From Rotaria sp. Silwood1 (Eukaryota > Rotifera > Eurotatoria > Philodinida > Philodinidae), in the NCBI GenBank assembly GCA_905250075.1, contig CAJNOP010000003.1, positions 942,395 to 1,006,394 of the forward strand: a DNA stretch of 64,000 nt, given 5' to 3'. The notes beneath the pieces are model-generated. The model saw nothing but the letters and a program-made list of their open reading frames with translations, ran no database searches and was not told the origin of the DNA. Position 1 is the first letter of the stretch. Every line of letters starts with the position of its first letter. Below, piece by piece: positions 51,128 through 62,474 of the stretch. The position numbers and the translations under genes are program-made.

Positions 51128-54100
51128 ATGATTAGTCGATTTCTATTCAAATCTACTGTACCAATTTGTCGTTTGTGTCAACAACGACTAACTGGTTCTC
51201 TTATTTTCTTTCATCCACAACAACAGCGCAGAAACATATCTTCTCTTTTATTCAAATTACCTGTCCAAAATTCTTTCTATTCTCTACGGTTTCTTTCGAA
51301 ATCTACTAAAAGTAATAAAAAATATCAAGTATGTCATACAATTATTTTATCAATAATAATTAGAAGATAATCACTGTCTATTTTCAGCCAATATCCTATG
51401 GACCCAAGAGTAAAAGACCTATTATAGAAGTCTATCATAAAATGACAGTAAAAGCACTTGCACAAGCGATGGATATTAATGTTGGTAGGTTCTTCTTCTT
51501 TTTTGTTATTTTTTGTTTTTCCAATATATTGCGAATCTTTTGATATAGATCATGTCTATGATTGTCTTATTCATATAAAAAATGGTGATCAATACTCATC
51601 TGATAATCAAGGTTTGTCAATTTATAGAGAAATGAACCTTTTTCTGAAAACAAGACATATTTTTAGAAATCGTTGATTTTAATGTTATTGTCGAAGTAGT
51701 TCATTTATGTGGTGGAAAACATAGACTTATACCATCACCTTTTGCAAATGAGAAAAAGAAACCAGTGGCAAATGTAGTTAAATTTGTTCGCACGTATGTT
51801 TTATTTTTGAAGAGCAGAAAACGACTAAAATTTAAGGATACATTTGTTTGTTTTCTTCTTTTATAGGCCTATGCCACCAAAAGAAAAATTAAAACCGAGA
51901 CCACCTGTTGTTACTATTATGGGTCATGTTGATCATGGAAAAACCAGTCTTTTAGATGCATTAAGAAATAGTAATATTGTATCAAGTGAATTTGGAGGAA
52001 TTACACAACATATTGGTGCTTTTATTGGTAAGTTTTAAATTATTATACTATATATATAGTTCTCGCAATATTGTTAAAAATGTCAGTTGAGATTCTCTAT
52101 ATAACCTATATCGATGATTTCATTGATGTTTTTATCTATTCTAGTACCTGTATCAAAATCAACAACTGTAACATTTATTGATACACCTGGTCATTTAGCA
52201 TTTGCTGAAATGCGTGCTCGTGGTGCTCAAGTAACAGATATTGTTGTTCTTGTTGTTGCTGCTGATGATGGTGTTATGCCTCAAACATTAGAAAGTATTG
52301 CACATGCAAATAGAGCAAAAGGTAAATTTTATTTTCTTCATAATAAAAATAAAGGTTTACAATATTTTGTTTTTTTTTTCTACTATAGTTCCTATTGTTG
52401 TTGCAATCAATAAAATTGATAAAGCTGATGCCAATGTCGTAAGATAACGAATTTGAAAGCTCATTCGTTTGATATTTTTTTTTTACACGCATAATAGAAA
52501 CGTACGGAGACCATGCTTGCTGAACATGGTCTACAACTTGAATCCATTGGTGGTGATATTGTTGGTGTACCGATTTCAGCTTTGAAAGTGAGTAGAAACC
52601 TTTGTTTTTGAAAAATTTAGCATTGGTTGTTTTCGTTTAATAAAGAATATAAATATTGATAAATTACTCGAATCAATCTTAGCTGTAGCTGAATTACAAC
52701 AATTACGTGGTGATACAAATGGACCTGTCGAAGGTACAATACTCGAATCAAAACATGAAGAATCCATATCAGAAAATAATGAATTCGATAATAATCAACG
52801 AAAGGGGTGAGCCATAAGAGGGTAAGCAATTATCGGTCGATATGTTATCTATGTTTTCTTTATTTTTTGATTCTACAGAAATCTTGCTACTATTCTTGTT
52901 CAACGTGGTGTTTTAAAAAAAGGAACTATTTTACTTGCTGGTCAAAGTGTTGCACGAGTAAATTTCTTCATAAAAAAAAGTTTCAATTCTTAAAATATAG
53001 ATATTTCATCAATTAAGGTTCGAGCTTTATACAATGAACGAGGTATTCAAATTGAACATGCAACATTAAGTATGCCTGTACAAGTAACTGGTTGGAAAAC
53101 ATTACCAGCTGCTGGTGAAGAAGTATTCGAAATTGAGAGTGAAGTAAAATAGGAATACTTATTTAGTAATCTTTTTGTAAAATGTCTTTTTTTTTTTGAA
53201 AAAGAATTTAGCTAATCGTATTGCTGCTCAACGTAAAGCAGATGAAATAGCTCAAAAGATGGAAATTGATGCAATTGCTATTACACAAAAACATGAAGAA
53301 CATCTACAAAAATATCGGTTAGTATACATAATGAGTATTCATTATTAAAAAAAAGAACAAAAAGTCTTTGTTATTTAAGTGCGGAACTTCAACGTCGTCG
53401 ACAATTAGGTATTGTATTTCGAAAACGTGATAAAGGTTCTGGACAACATATTGAAGATAAAGAAGAAAAATTAAAATATTCTATTCTTATCAAAGGTAAA
53501 TTTATAATCATTGAATTGAAAACAGAAAAAAAGAACATTTATTTTTTATATCATTAGCTGATGTTTTTGGTACATTGGAAGCATTAACAAAAATTATTAA
53601 TATGCACAATGATACTCGATGTCCACTTGATGTAATTGATGCATCAGTTGGTCCTGTTAATGATGATGATATAGAAGCAGCTCAGCTTTTTAATGGTTTG
53701 TTTCTCAAAAAAAATGCTATAATCTAAATATATCGATTTATTTGTTGTTATTGTTTTTTTTTTCTAGCAACAATTTATGCATTTAATACAAATGTAAATC
53801 AAACAATAGCACTTGAAGCCAGTCGAAAACATGTTCCTATACGAACATTTAATGTTATTTATCATATGTTAAATGACATAAAAGATGAATTAACAAAACG
53901 TATACCACCAACAGAAGAAGATGTTCAAACAGGTTCAGCAGACGTTCTACAAGTATTTGAAATAACAGAACGTAATAAAAAAATACCTGTAGCTGGTTGT
54001 CGTGTTACAGATGGTTCATTAGAAAAGAAACAACTATTTAAACTAATACGTAATGGTCAAGTTATTCATCGAGGTAAATAAAGTTTTTTTGCGTTTAAAA

Positions 54101-54301
54101 AAATATTCCTTTTTTTCTTATATTAAAGATACTTTATCATCTTTAAAACATTTACGTGATGATGTACAATCAATCAAGAAAGGTGTAGAGTGTGGTTTAT
54201 CATTTACAAATCATGATATTAAATTTCAAAAAGGTGATCAAATTATTTGTTATACTGTTAGACAAGTTGTACAAGAAGCAAAATGGGATTTTGGATTTTA
54301 G
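51128..54301 (+). CDS. MTIF2: Mitochondrial translation initiation factor IF-2
   Basis: Sixteen exons, all with GT-AG introns, join in frame to 725 residues, close to the length of human MTIF2. Exon bounds run from 51128-51328 to 54129-54301, and the introns are 51-117 bp. The N-terminus is basic and Ser/Arg-rich without acidic residues ([10 protein letters not shown]...), as expected for a mitochondrial import signal. An IF2N-like segment ([15 protein letters not shown]) follows. The GTPase domain has G1 GHVDHGKT (182-189), a [10 protein letters not shown] switch region, G3 DTPGH (229-233) and G4 NKID (283-286). Domains II-IV follow, including [14 protein letters not shown] and a C-terminal [18 protein letters not shown]. 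The protein loads formyl-Met-tRNA on the mitochondrial ribosome in a GTP-dependent step. An AATAAA follows shortly after the stop. Confidence 0.97.
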
Positions 54302-55436
54302 TGAATTTTGTTTGTTTTTCGTTTAAATAAAAAAACCGTATTGATGTGCTTATTAAATTTATGCATTATTTTCCGTAGTCTACTCATTGATATCAAAGGA
54401 GAAGGAGATGATTAATATATAAAGCATAACTAAATCATTGAATGAATCAGAGTAAATATTTCTTTTTATTTGCAATTGCATGTCACATAATTTTATTTAA
54501 ATATATCAAATTATTAATAGATGGAATGAAACAATTAGTCATACCTAAATTTTAATGAAAATATCATTCTATGATGTTTTGCTTAATTGAGAAATCTTCT
54601 GAAAAAATAGTTACCGCTACCAATCAAGTGAGTGATACCAAAAACAACTCACTTATTTTATAAAGAAAAGTTTGCATTATATAAATCCTTAAAATTAGTA
54701 AAAGGTAACATGCGAAATAATCATTACAATGACTGTATATCGATCTTTTATAGAATTTATTGAATACTTAAATGTCATGTGGAAAGAAACCAATAAGCCT
54801 ATTTTGAGAATAATGAAACCATGTATTATGGTTGTATGATGCAGAATGTGTATAATCACCAACAACAGAATTAAATCGTGCTCTAAAGCTTCAATATTCA
54901 ATCAATTTTTTTCATAATAATAATAATAATAATAAAAATAATAAAATAGTATTGATGCTAATGATTTAATAGATTATTTTGATAATTGTAAATTTTCATC
55001 CGATCATTGATCATAGAGAAAGAAATCAACATGAGATGATTTAAATAAACCATTTTCATCTTATCGGAAAAACTGAAATTTTGTTCTTTTCATTAATTTA
55101 TTCGTGAATGAGTCGTTTGATGTTCTTGAATTTCAATGGGTTCAAGAACTTCCACATCATATTGTAACAATTTTTTTAATAAATATCACTGTGAGGCATC
55201 ATAAAATGGAAATTATTAGGGCAAACATCAATCTGAACGACTAATTTAATTTCAATATCAACTCAGAAAACCAATACGGATACTACTGCTTCCATCATCA
55301 GTGCAAGAAAATTGCGTCAATAGATTGATTTACACTGAAGAGCACCAGAACAATCTGTTCAAATTTCTTTATAATTCAATATCATGTATAATGACAATAG
55401 TTAGTTAATATTTCAAAATAGCTATACATATGAAGA
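54302..55436. other. Intergenic region, no gene recognised
   Basis: The 3' flank of MTIF2 and AT-rich sequence with a short AAT run near 54915. Nothing else is identifiable. Confidence 0.5.
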
Positions 55437-57044
55437 TTAGACAGCTAATTTTATGAATGAGTACTTTTTCTGTAATTCTATACTTATGGTCGTAATTGGT
55501 GAGTCGACATCTTTTTGGTTAATACATCGTGTTATATATTTTTGGTGTTCATTTCGAAATTTAATGTAAAATAAAATATCAATCATGAGTGCTACAATTG
55601 ATAATAATACATACATCAAAAGTTGTTTTGGATTCATTGTCATTTGTATAAGTGCAAAAAAAAGTCTACTACCAATAACTGATGTAAATAAGAAAACTAA
55701 CATTATCATAGATTTCATTCATGCTGAAGCATAAATATATACATATTCCAAACCTTTGATCGTTGCAAAAAATATTTTTGATTTCATAAAGTACAGTGAT
55801 ATTATGGTATTTTTGACTAGTAGGACAGGATTTACAGGTTATATGAATAGGAAACCTCCCTTTGGATTTGATAAATGTTAGACTAAAGTCGTTCATACCA
55901 TTACAAGAGAAATTCATATAAAACCACACCAAATGTATGATTCAGGCTAAAAATTAATATTAAATATTTTCTCAAATATAAATATTAACATACTTAGTAC
56001 AAGTAGATCAATATTTCGCGGAAAATCATTTAGTGAAGAATCTTTATGAATGCTCGATAAGTATGCGTTGCTTGTTGAAGATCATCAATAAATTGATTAG
56101 TATTTGGTTCAGCTTCATCTTTTAAATTTATATTTTCTTTATATTGTTCTATTTATTTATAGTGTATCAATAGATAAAACTAAAATTAAAGAAGTAAAAA
56201 CTATCAACAGAATAAGATATATAAACTCGAATGGATAATACTTTTCAGTGTTAGTTTTTTAATAATTGATGAAAGTGCAGTCAAATTAATAGTCCAATAA
56301 AACCAATTGAATAACAATTGAAAAGTTCTATGATAATCACAATATTATATACAATCAAGAGAAAAGTTGATAGATTTTTTATATTGTTGAATCGAATACT
56401 TTCTCTTTACTTTTAATCCTTAACAAGTGGATATCTTCATAATGATTGTTTTTTCGTGTAATTTAAATTACTTTTAACTATAGATGTTTTACTTGTGTAT
56501 GAGTCAGCTATAAATGAACTAAAATTAAACTGTACTCTTGCTTTCCGTACCAACTCATAAAATGATCATTATACGAATAAGATCTTATAATCCGACAGCA
56601 GCTTCAAGTGATTATGATATACCTGTGAAGACAAGAGCGAAAAAAGGCCAATCACGATGCCAATAATAGACGTCAAAATAGATAAAAAATAATTGAAAAA
56701 AATAGTCAGTAACATAATTGTTTAATGATCACAAATGAGTGCATCCACCTCTTTCGCATTTGAAAAAAATGCAGGAAATTGAAGGAACTTTTGAGAACGA
56801 TCTCAATCAGTCATGAAAAAGAACAACTTCATGTAATTCACAAATAAAAATCAACTAAAACAGCTAATAGAATACAACTAGAAATATATTCTCGTTTTTT
56901 AAGTTCTTTAATTGTTAGTTGAATTTCATTCGATCTAAGACTTCTCAGATGATTTCCATCTAGATTTGTTTCAATATTCATACGTATCATAACAATGATT
57001 TCAAAAATGAAAACTTTCTCGGAAAAACAAAGATGTCCATACAA
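55437..57044 (-). pseudogene. Possible decayed multi-pass membrane protein gene
   Basis: The minus strand shows a series of short open segments rich in hydrophobic helices. From 5' to 3' they are: a start-like piece (MNIETNLDGNHLRSLRSN, then a hydrophobic helix SSCILLAVLVDFYL); a segment with SIIGIVIGLFSLLSSQ followed by a CAG|GTATAT donor; a helix IELFNCYSIGFIGLLI; a polar piece QFIDDLQQATHTYRAF; a loop-like piece with several Cys (ITCKSCPTSQ); and a last helix pair ending KYSFIKLAV. Between them I could not build a continuous spliced frame. It could be a broken four-helix membrane protein or a real gene whose exons I failed to join. Family unknown. Confidence 0.35.
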
Positions 57045-57217
57045 TAAAACTGCGTAAAAAAAGAAAATAATTGACCAAAAATACGATCATCATTCATGCA
57101 TTGCGACAGAACAAAAAAACAGAAAAACCTTGTGCGACATATAAAAGTACTTTGGGGTAATTGATATGATTCAAGATTAAAATATTCTCATTCTAGCTTA
57201 ATTATTTATTTATTTAT

Positions 57218-59316
57218 TCAAACAATCTTGTGATGCCGTCGATTGACAGCAGCAACTAACTGATGATCTTGATCATCAGTACTATTACAATGATTAGCAC
57301 TCGTAGTTTCACAATTTAAATGAACAAAAGCACGTTCAACATCTGGTAATGCTTCTATTTTTTGTTCGAGACCAATACCAACATGAACTGCTTCACGGAG
57401 ACGTAAATCATCAGGAAGAAGAACATCTATTTCGACAAGAAAATGTGTACCAAAATGATATGCTCGTACTGTATCTATTTTGCGTACAAGTGGTGAATGA
57501 TGAAATGCTATCCAAGTTAATTGTTGAAGAAATTGAGACGGAGCTGTATAACCAGTTAGATTTCGAATATGAACTATAAGTAAAAATATATCATCATATA
57601 GCGATTTCGTATTAAACTAATCATGTTACTCACGACGAACTTGAGGAATCCAACAAATAATAATATATAAACTAATTACTATAGCACCTGGCAAATAATA
57701 TAAAATTTAATATGTAATAAAATATGTTTTACTTTACACTTACCAACCGGATCAATGACTGATAATTCTCTTGGTTTAATTTCACCGTCTATTGCTTTGG
57801 AGCCTAATAAAATGAACAAATCTAATTAGTTGTTGCTTTCTGGAGTGAATTCATTTCTTCAAAAACATCTTAGTAATAATTTTAAAAAAATGTATTGTTG
57901 AAATAGCAATCAGCAATAAAAAAAAAATACTAAATAAACCTATCTTTCGAAAACCACCTTTAGAATAATTTTAATATCTATATAATTTATTTTTTTTTTG
58001 TATAAATCTTACCAATAATTCCAAACACTAATGCTACTACGGTTGCAACAACATCGTTTCGATGATCAGCAGCAAGTGCTGACATTGTTGGTGTCGAAAC
58101 TCGATAACATAATACAGACAGTACAATTTTAATGACTTTTGCAAAAGAAAAAAAAACTATATATATAAATATTAGTCCGAAAAAAAACTTACCAACAGTT
58201 ATACACATAATTGATATTGCTGCAGGATTGATGTCAACCGGTGGTTTTTCATATGCATAACCACTAACATTACGAAAATAGTTAACATCTTCAATAACTG
58301 AACGAACTCCCTCTAAAATAACTTGAAAACTAGCAGCACACATGACAACACTAAGTATAATAATGATAATAGGCTCAAGTCGAGTTCGTCCTTATGAGAA
58401 AAAGAAAGAATCTTATAGAATTTAATTTATTAGGTGTTTATTCAAACCTTGCGGATAAAGGTATGGATTCCGTTTTCTTATAGCTCTAGCCGCCCACCAA
58501 ATAGCAAAATTTAACATTAAATCGATTGTACTATCAATGGCTGATGACGCAATTGACAGTGATTTAGAAATAATAGCAGAAAATATTTTTCCGAACACAA
58601 GAATCTATGAAAATGTATTATAAGAAAAAAATTACAGAATAAAATGAAGAGTTGTCTTACCACGTTGGAAATAAGAGTTGTTTTAATAAGTATAAGTGTC
58701 CATCGCTTATGTCGTTCTACACGTTCATCATGCGATGTACCAGACTCATGTCGCTCTTGTATATTTGAATAGTGATCTATTATTTCATCTTGTCTGGCGT
58801 AAAATTTTCTTTATAATAAAAAAAAGGATATAAAATCAAATAGTCGAATTCAATAATGAAAGAGATCCTTGCCTAACGTTGCGCGACAATGCTTTATCTG
58901 CAACATGCCGTCCATGTCTATAAGAAACCATTTGTTCCAATGAATACCGATTATCATCGTCTACGTAATAAACAAGAAAAGAATATCAGACATATCAGAA
59001 CTTTATGAATTGAATGACACAAATCAAATAAAAATTTTCAAAAATTTACATATAATGAATTATTCATACCTTTTTTATTATCCGCTCTTTCAAATGATGG
59101 TGAATTTTGCTCAGGAATTGGGATGTTAACATTTGTGGAATTTTCGTTGATGACAGTTGCCGATGGTATAGTTGTTATTATTGATGATACACGTCGATCT
59201 CTACTGTATGATGGTAAAACAAAATCGTAGCGAGGCGGCATTGATAATGTGTGGACATCGATTGTATGACGACGCATTGGTTTTTCTGGTGTATTTGGCG
59301 ATTGTTGCTGGTCCAT
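57218..59316 (-). CDS. Cation diffusion facilitator, Mn-type motifs
   Basis: Nine exons join in frame to 476 residues: 59316-59070, 58960-58873, 58808-58661, 58604-58448, 58390-58193, 58135-58013, 57803-57744, 57687-57634 and 57573-57218. The protein is a CDF/SLC30-type proton-coupled metal exporter. It has a polar cytosolic N-terminus, a conserved pre-membrane segment (VRKFYARQDEIIDHYSNIQE), six predicted helices, and a C-terminal cytosolic dimer domain ending in VERAFVHLNCE. The transport-site motifs are DSTID (Asp185, Asp189) and DHRND (Asp303, Asp307). DxxxD in both helices is the pattern of the Mn-CDF branch, whereas Zn transporters have HxxxD; Mn transport is therefore inferred. YPQGRTRLEP matches the family loop. 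Frame requires a GC donor after exon 2. The ATG is taken at 59316. Confidence 0.93.
58809..58872 (-). other. GC-AG intron in the CDF gene
   Basis: After NVR the exon ends AG and the intron starts GCAAGG, which fits the known GC-AG donor consensus. The nearby GT (GTTAGG, five bases earlier) would put the next exon out of frame. The GC donor restores the conserved segment RKFYARQ. Confidence 0.7.
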
Positions 59317-60578
59317 TGATGACAACTATCAATAGTATTGTTAACTTTTTTTCCATTCACTCATTTACCTAGTGATTCAATACAAAACGGTAAAATAATT
59401 TTCTTTGTTTTATCAGAATCAATTTACGAGATAGCATATTGGTAACCTTTTACAACAGAAATTTTCAGTTCCAGTCGAATAGAAAAGTAAATAACAGAAA
59501 ATGTGAACAAAAAAGGCAGATTGGTCTTCAATTTAATCTTGAGATTGTTTGCATGCATTATTATCAGAAATTTGATAAGATCACATATATCAGAAAAGAA
59601 GCAAAAAGAAGTATTAAAGGGCATCAGTCAATTTTCGATTCTACTATGTCGACGACAAATGCAGAACGAATCTGGAATCTTTTAACTCGAATAATCTTGT
59701 TCATATGATTGACTTATTACATGGTAGTGGACCACTAAAGAACACAAATTGTATCTGAAAACATCATTGAAACCATCATAACTAAGAAGTTTTCTTTTCA
59801 ACGACACTCGAGTACATGAAACATCATTGCAAATTTATTGATTACTTCTCACCATTTGCGACTGAAAATTATTGAATAGAGAGAGAGTCATAACCAATGA
59901 ATATGTGTTATGGATATGAGACGAAACGATAACAATTCAGAGAAATAATAGAAACAATAGGATGTTTCGCTTACTTTGATCGGTGGGATGTGTGTTAGTA
60001 TTCTGACATCATATAACAAATATTTTGAGAGCAGTGTATCGATCCACTTTTATATAGAATCAATATCATTCATTCGTTGTTTGATCAAGTTTTTTTATTC
60101 AAATTCATGCATTGGAATCACAAGTCTGTTCTCATGGATTGCAAGGAATACATCGTTTTTTGTCTGTTGACCATTATCTTATTATATACCTTTTACTATT
60201 AATTTCATTCGGCATATAATTTTTTTTATTAAATTTTGCTCCGTTTTTGTGATTCACCGACATTTTTGTTTATATGGTCTTTATTTTTTCATGTAATTCA
60301 TTTTACACCAATGGATCACTATATTAAATCAGTTCAATTGCTTGCGTGTATTAGTTAGCAATTTTGTCTAGCTCCATTAGCAACTGTCTATTGTTCTTTT
60401 CTACTACTATTACCAACAGTTTATCTTTAATGTTTCTTGTTCAACGATTTTTCGAAATCAGTGGACAATATCTTTTTAAGGCGTACACATATTCATTATA
60501 GTATGTCATCAGTTTAATATCGACAGTAAAGAAAAAAATACTTTTTTTATCGGCTTCTACTCACTTTTTGTTGTCTAC
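59317..60578. other. Intergenic between divergent CDF and VWC genes
   Basis: AT-rich sequence expected to hold the CDF promoter and the 5' part of the VWC gene. No exon could be assigned with confidence. Several 60-90 codon open frames lack family features. Confidence 0.45.
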
Positions 60579-60678
60579 NNNNNNNNNNNNNNNNNNNNNN
60601 NNNNNNNNNNNNNNNNNNNNNNNNNNNNNNNNNNNNNNNNNNNNNNNNNNNNNNNNNNNNNNNNNNNNNNNNNNNNNN
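60579..60678. other. Assembly gap (100 N)
   Basis: Exactly 100 Ns, the usual placeholder for a gap of unknown size. It probably hides an upstream exon of the VWC-domain gene. Confidence 0.98.
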
Positions 60679-60718
60679 GACTCTATGTAAAAAATATTTG
60701 TTTTTGTAATTTTAATAG

Positions 60719-62356
60719 ATAAATGTTCATTTGATAATGAACTATATGAAATCAATACAAGTTGGTCACCGTTACCTTGTACCATATGCCAATGTATGGC
60801 GATATCACTAAATCAAAATGTATCTTCTGTTTGTTATATAAGACAATGTCCTACAATAACAAATTGTCTTGGCGTATGAATAATTTAATTATATTTCTTA
60901 TTAATTATTCCTATTTAGTCTCTTGAATTCATTCCTGGCCAATGTTGTCCAGTATGTCAAACAAGTATTTGTCGCGATAATAACGGTCCTATTTATCAAG
61001 TAAAATCGATTGATTTGTTGAACAAAGGAATAATTTAGTAAATTCTTTTTTTTTTTTATTAAGAATGGCGATGTTTGGACGAAAAATAATCTTTGTACGC
61101 ATTGTACATGTGAAAATGGATCGATTATATGCTCAGAAGAAATTTGTCCAATATTACAATGTAAATCTGTATGTGGAGAAATTTATATCTTTTTGCTTTA
61201 AATTTAATTACTTTTCTTCATTAATTTAGAATGAAAAAGTTGTTCGTTTACCGAATAGTTGTTGTGCAATATGTAGCAATCGACATATATGTAGATTTCA
61301 TGGTATTAATGGCTATCAAATCTATTATGAACATGATCTTTGGTATACATCAGCATGTCAATATTGTACATGTCGACGACATAATCGTGTTATATGTAAA
61401 AGTATTCAATGTGAACATCAATTTTGTCTTGAACATGAAATTCAAGAATCACGATCAGATAGTTGTTGTGTATCATGTCGACAAGCTAAACAATGTGATT
61501 TAAATGGTTATATACTTAAAGTAAAATAAACTATGTAAAAATGAACTTGAATTATTTGTTTTTTCTTAGGAAGGTTCTTATCGTCAAATTGATAATTGTA
61601 CATTATGTACATGTACATCAGAACGTCAACCTGAATGTTATTCAAATTGTAAACACAATGGTTATGCAGTTATTGAATTACAAGCAACAAGTCTACATCG
61701 TAATCATACAATTACTGTTACTGATAGTTTAGCTACAATCATAGCTTGTATATTCATTTATCACATTGTTTATTTTATATTTCATTTCCTGTTGTTTTTT
61801 GAAAATAATTTTAGATTCAAAATCTGGAACAATTATACCTTCGTCACAAACTCGTTCTGTCTTATTTCAATTTCCTTCATCCACAACAACAAAATCAAAT
61901 GCTGCTGTTCTTTTAGGTATTATACATAATTCAACTGGTCAAATATCTTATCGACTTATTGTTATTGATTTTGATTCAACTATAAATTCTACAAGAATTA
62001 ATTATAGTCTTTCAGATGAATTACGTCTTTGGATGCCATTAACAGTTTCTACTCAACACACTATAAAATCATCAATATCAATAATTGAAGATGATCAATA
62101 TTCTGATGAAATTATTTTAATAATTCTTATTATAATACTTTCATTGATTTGTTTGATATTAATTTTAATTATCATGTTCTTATGTTATCGAAGAAAACAA
62201 AAAACAATTGAAAAAGAAATTTATCAAGATACTTTTAAACGGCAAGCTTCATCATTATCAATAGTAGAAAAATTTCATGCACCTGATTTAACAACTAAAG
62301 TTACACTTTTAACACATTTTCATACACATGGACAAGATTTAGGTACTGATGTGTAA
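60719..62356 (+). CDS. VWC-repeat type I membrane protein, 3' part (5' end lost at gap)
   Basis: Six exons (60719-60873, 60919-60999, 61064-61168, 61230-61520, 61570-61747, 61815-62356) join in frame to about 449 residues. Three von Willebrand factor C modules are visible, each closing with a CC-x-x-C signature (QCCPVC, SCCAIC, SCCVSC). A fourth, shorter Cys-rich module (QCDLNGYILKEGSYRQIDNC) follows. Then come a Thr/Ser-rich extracellular spacer, a long hydrophobic helix (IILIILIIILSLICLILILI) and a basic cytosolic tail of ~65 residues. VWC arrays bind BMP/TGF-beta-type ligands in chordin, kielin and CRIM1. The membrane anchor makes a CRIM1-like protein the closest idea, but no IGFBP domain is in view. 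The end of the 61570-61747 exon is chosen by frame and is less certain. Confidence 0.82.
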
Positions 62357-62474
62357 ACTTTTATTGTTTGTTTTTATTTGTTTGGTTGGTTGTTTGTTGT
62401 TTTATTGGAAAAAATTAAAAAGAAAGAAATAAAAAAGCAATTATAGAAGTGAAAGAAAAAAAAAAGATAAAAGT

